Source: Anaerolineales bacterium UBA4826 (GTDB lineage: Bacteria; Chloroflexota; Anaerolineae; UBA4142). Taken from it: a stretch of 7,256 bases of DNA. Positions 5,414-7,256 of this stretch are shown here, piece by piece. Made by a program: the position numbers and the translations under genes. The notes beneath the pieces are model-generated. The model was not told the DNA's origin and did no database searches. It worked only from the letters and a program-made list of their open reading frames with translations. The first letter of the stretch is position 1. Every line of letters begins with the position of its first letter. The DNA is taken from the NCBI GenBank assembly GCA_002400365.1, contig DHFK01000178.1, positions 19,983 through 27,238 on the forward strand. The letters run 5' to 3'.

Positions 5414-5947
5414 GTGCCGCGTTGGATCCAGGCATTGATTTTCGTGATTGTCATTGCGACCATCGTTCTCTTCGCGCTTGGCTTGCGCGCGCGCGGCGAA
5501 CAGCAACTGTCGGCCGGACCCGCGCCGGATTTCAAGATTACCTCGTTTGAGGGGCAGACGCTGCAACTCTCGGCGCTGCGCGGTCGGGTCGTCGTCATCA
5601 ACTTCTGGGCGTCGTGGTGCCCGCCCTGTCGCGACGAAGCGCCGTTCCTCGAGAAGATGTGGCGGCAGTACAAAGATCGCGGCGTGGTGTTCATCGGCGT
5701 AGATTACGTGGATACGGAATCGGCAGCCAAGGCGTACATCAAAGAGTTCAGCATCACGTACTTTAACGGACCCGACATCGGCAGCGAGATTTATCAGCGC
5801 TTTCGCGCCAAGGGCGTGCCGGAGACGTACTTTGTCGGCAAGGACGGGAACCTCGCCGGCAACTCGCTCGGACCCATCACGCGCGACAGCGGGTTCATGA
5901 CGGAGACGCAGTTCAAGAATAAGTTGGATGAGTTGTTGGCAAAGTAG
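5414..5947 (+). CDS. Membrane-anchored thioredoxin-like protein (TlpA/ResA/CcmG type)
   Basis: This 177-residue protein starts at GTG 5414, with AAGGAG (5400-5405) 8 nt upstream inside the end of ccmH. A longer frame opens at GTG 5294 but would overlap the ccmH C-terminus, so it is rejected. One uncleaved membrane helix (5-24) anchors it. APDFKITSFEGQTLQLSALR (37-56) is the family's entry strand region. VVVINFWASWCPPC (59-72) is the active site with C69-C72, and GVPETYFVGKDG (134-145) holds the cis-proline P136 opposite it. It would face outward and pass electrons to CcmH or apocytochrome c, the CcmG/ResA job, keeping haem-site cysteines reduced; this role is inferred from the fold and the ccmH neighbour. 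All key residues are present. CcmG, ResA and TlpA cannot be separated by eye, so no symbol is given. Confidence 0.92.
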   Translation: MPRWIQALIFVIVIATIVLFALGLRARGEQQLSAGPAPDFKITSFEGQTLQLSALRGRVVVINFWASWCPPCRDEAPFLEKMWRQYKDRGVVFIGVDYVDTESAAKAYIKEFSITYFNGPDIGSEIYQRFRAKGVPETYFVGKDGNLAGNSLGPITRDSGFMTETQFKNKLDELLAK

Positions 5948-5950
5948 CAT

Positions 5951-5983
5951 AGACCTTCCCGGTTTCCGAAACCGGGAAGGTCT
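5951..5983 (+). terminator. Perfect 15-bp hairpin after the thioredoxin gene
   Basis: AGACCTTCCCGGTTT (5951-5965) and its exact complement (5969-5983) enclose a CCG loop, starting 3 nt after the stop codon. The stem is stable enough to terminate or to protect the 3' end of the ccmH-thioredoxin transcript. A clear T run is missing (TCTTGTCG follows). A small second hairpin, CTTG/CAAG, sits at 5982-5992. Confidence 0.75.
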
Positions 5984-5995
5984 TGTCGCAAGCCA

Positions 5996-6024
5996 TTGAC
6001 TTGGCTGGTTTTTTCTGGTAAACT
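5996..6024 (+). promoter_or_regulatory. Sigma70-type promoter for the metalloprotease gene
   Basis: TTGACT (5996-6001) and TAAACT (6019-6024) are exactly 17 bp apart, and TGG (6016-6018) makes an extended -10. The -35 matches TTGACA at 5 of 6 positions and the -10 matches TATAAT at 4 of 6. Transcription would start near 6031, giving a leader of about 165 nt. It is the best full promoter in the window and sits directly after the terminator hairpin. Confidence 0.75.
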
Positions 6025-6029
6025 AGCCA
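6002..6029. promoter_or_regulatory. Inverted repeat over the protease promoter, candidate operator
   Basis: TGGCTGGTT (6002-6010) and AACTAGCCA (6021-6029) are complementary at 8 of 9 positions, with one G-T mismatch and a 10-nt centre. The dyad begins just after the -35 and covers the -10, where a dimeric repressor would block polymerase. No regulator gene is in view, and a chance match is possible. Confidence 0.4.
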
Positions 6030-6030
6030 T

Positions 6031-6195
6031 CGAGAGTTCAACTTCAAAGGCGAGGACTGCCTTGAAGCGCGTGTGCGCGCGCTCGGGCTTTCTATTGGGC
6101 GTATCTGCCAAGCATCCAGCCGCGCGATTCTGTGCGCGGCACATTCGACGCACGCTGGTTTGACCCGGCTGGCGCATTCGTTCAGGGAGGAACGT
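6031..6195 (+). other. Structured 5' leader of the metalloprotease mRNA
   Basis: The stretch has no convincing open frame of its own. Two stems can be read. CTTCAAAGGC (6042-6051) pairs with GCCTTGAAG (6059-6067) around a 7-nt loop with one bulged A. GCCGCGC (6119-6125) pairs with GCGCGGC (6134-6140) around an 8-nt loop. GGGAGG (6185-6190), the ribosome site, ends 5 nt before the ATG. It matches no riboswitch class I know. Confidence 0.45.
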
Positions 6196-7256
6196 ATGAA
6201 AAATTGGCGACCCCTTATCGTCGCGCTGTCCCTCATGCTCGTCTGCCTCGTTCTGATTGTAGGTCTTGGCTTGCGATCATCCGCCGCCGCGCCGTCCACG
6301 GTCGAATCAATGCCGGGACGAGTGCCGATTGTCGTGGTCATCGGCCCAGAGAGAGGGCTATACCGGCTTCCGCCGCCGCCCCAATTCTCGCCGCGGCGCC
6401 CTGCGACTGCGATCTTTACGATAGAGTATGTTCCCGCCGGGTCAACCAATGCGCTCGGCGACAGCTGCCTGGACTGGCCCGCTGGCTCCCAGAGCGCTTT
6501 AAGCTACGCCGCCAACGTGTGGGGCGCATTGCTCAACTCAACCGTCCCAATCAAGATTGCCGCCTGTTGGACGAGTCTGTCTCCGGGTGTCCTGGGTCAC
6601 GCCGCGACCGACAATTTCTATCGTAACTTTACTGGCGCGCCGCAAACCAACACCTGGTACCCGGTATCGCTGGCAAATGCGCTCTCTGGGACCGATCAGA
6701 ATGGCGGGACGGCTGAGATGCACATTGCGTACAGCGGCAATGGCGTCAGTTGGTACTTTGGCACCGACGGCAGCACGCCGGGGGGACAGATTGACTTTGT
6801 CAGTGTCGTGCTGCATGAAATCGCCCATGGACTGGGATTCGCCGGCACCATGTCGTATTCCGGCGGTGTGGGAAGCTGGGGAGGGGGCACCGCTTATCCC
6901 AGCATCTACGATCGTTTCGCGGAGAATGGTTCGGGCCAAAGTCTGATCAACACCGCGCTCTTTCCCAATCCCTCTGCGGCGCTGGGAACGCAACTGACGA
7001 GCGACAACGTCTACTTTGACGGTGCGAACGCGAATGCGGCGAATGGCGGCACCCGACCCAAACTATATGCTCCCGCCACCTGGGCGCCAGGTTCCAGCTA
7101 CGCGCATCTCGACTACACCACCTTCGCCGGCACGATTAATCGGCTGATGGTCTACGCCATCTCCGCCGGCCAGTCCATCCACGATCCCGGTCCGGTAACG
7201 AATGGCATCTTCAAAGACGAGGGCTGGACGATGGGAACGCCGGGCACACCAACACC
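6196..7256 (+). CDS. Secreted zinc metalloprotease with HEIAHGLGF motif, cut by the right window edge
   Basis: The frame from ATG 6196 is open to the end of the window (353 codons). GGGAGG, 5 nt upstream, supports the start. MKNWR, a hydrophobic core (7-26) and SSAAAPS (28-34) form a signal peptide. The catalytic part begins near ATAIFTIEYVP (70-80), with SALSYAANVWGALL (100-113) and an NTWYPVSLANAL segment (152-163). GQIDFVSVVLHEIAHGLGF (197-215) follows: H207 and H211 bind zinc and E208 is the general base. SSYAHLDYTTF (300-310), RLMVYAI (316-322) and SIHDPGPVTNGIFKDEGW (327-344) close the domain and match a family of secreted proteases that usually read LMTP and DIGW there. A Gly/Pro/Thr linker starts at 347, so further domains probably follow outside the window. 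Residue 217 is Gly where metzincins have a third His. It acts outside the cell; the substrate is unknown. Confidence 0.88.
   Translation, partial: MKNWRPLIVALSLMLVCLVLIVGLGLRSSAAAPSTVESMPGRVPIVVVIGPERGLYRLPPPPQFSPRRPATAIFTIEYVPAGSTNALGDSCLDWPAGSQSALSYAANVWGALLNSTVPIKIAACWTSLSPGVLGHAATDNFYRNFTGAPQTNTWYPVSLANALSGTDQNGGTAEMHIAYSGNGVSWYFGTDGSTPGGQIDFVSVVLHEIAHGLGFAGTMSYSGGVGSWGGGTAYPSIYDRFAENGSGQSLINTALFPNPSAALGTQLTSDNVYFDGANANAANGGTRPKLYAPATWAPGSSYAHLDYTTFAGTINRLMVYAISAGQSIHDPGPVTNGIFKDEGWTMGTPGTPT

Noticed and set aside
6031..6195. Possible c-di-GMP or other known riboswitch before the protease
   Set aside because: I could not place the conserved cores of the classes I know. Only two local hairpins are visible.
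6132..6626. Plus-strand open frame of 164 codons
   Set aside because: It overlaps the metalloprotease signal and N-terminal region in another frame and shows no domain. The protease frame at 6196 has a strong ribosome site and catalytic motif.

Overview
The window is GC-rich bacterial DNA, densely coding, with strong GC bias at third codon positions and AT-rich gaps between genes. A Chloroflexota (Anaerolineae-like) source is my best guess. It rests on the CcmH variant with LYCPVC plus a second Cys pair, the secreted HEIAHGLGF metalloprotease with a PT-rich linker, a DUF2281/MazF pair, and seven-base tandem repeats between genes. The phylum is inferred and was not tested.

Layout. On the minus strand, apt (adenine salvage, 890-1411) is followed by the first half of a YtcJ-like amidohydrolase (779 down to the left edge). 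A palindromic heptad repeat lies between them. A divergent promoter region (about 1412-1532) separates apt from a plus-strand lipoprotein, an ABC-type solute-binding protein (1533-2882) with no permease or ATPase gene beside it. A small, visibly AT-richer DUF2281 antitoxin / MazF-PemK toxin pair (2955-3532) follows. Next come a GT-A glycosyltransferase resembling mannosyl-/glucosylglycerate synthases (3627-4889), a CcmH-like cytochrome c maturation protein (4914-5411) and a membrane-anchored TlpA/ResA/CcmG-type thioredoxin (5414-5947). These three genes are closely spaced and probably form one transcript, which ends at a perfect 15-bp hairpin (5951-5983). A strong-looking sigma70-type promoter (5996-6024) and a leader of about 165 nt then precede a secreted zinc metalloprotease that runs off the right edge (6196-7256).

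How the genes work together. The best functional link is CcmH plus the thioredoxin: both would act outside the cytoplasmic membrane to keep apocytochrome c CxxCH cysteines reduced for haem attachment. Toxin and antitoxin overlap by 4 bases and are translationally coupled. The other neighbours (adenine salvage, amidohydrolase, solute binding, osmolyte-type glycosyltransferase, protease) share no obvious pathway.

The two genes at the window edges, amidohydrolase and metalloprotease, are open-ended but clearly real. I found no convincing new multi-gene system. The most unusual features are two strictly 7-nt-phased repeat tracts (809-857 and 4890-4945), the second of which runs into the start of ccmH; a dyad overlapping the protease promoter; and a protease motif without the third histidine of metzincins. 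No rRNA, tRNA, CRISPR array or insertion sequence was seen.
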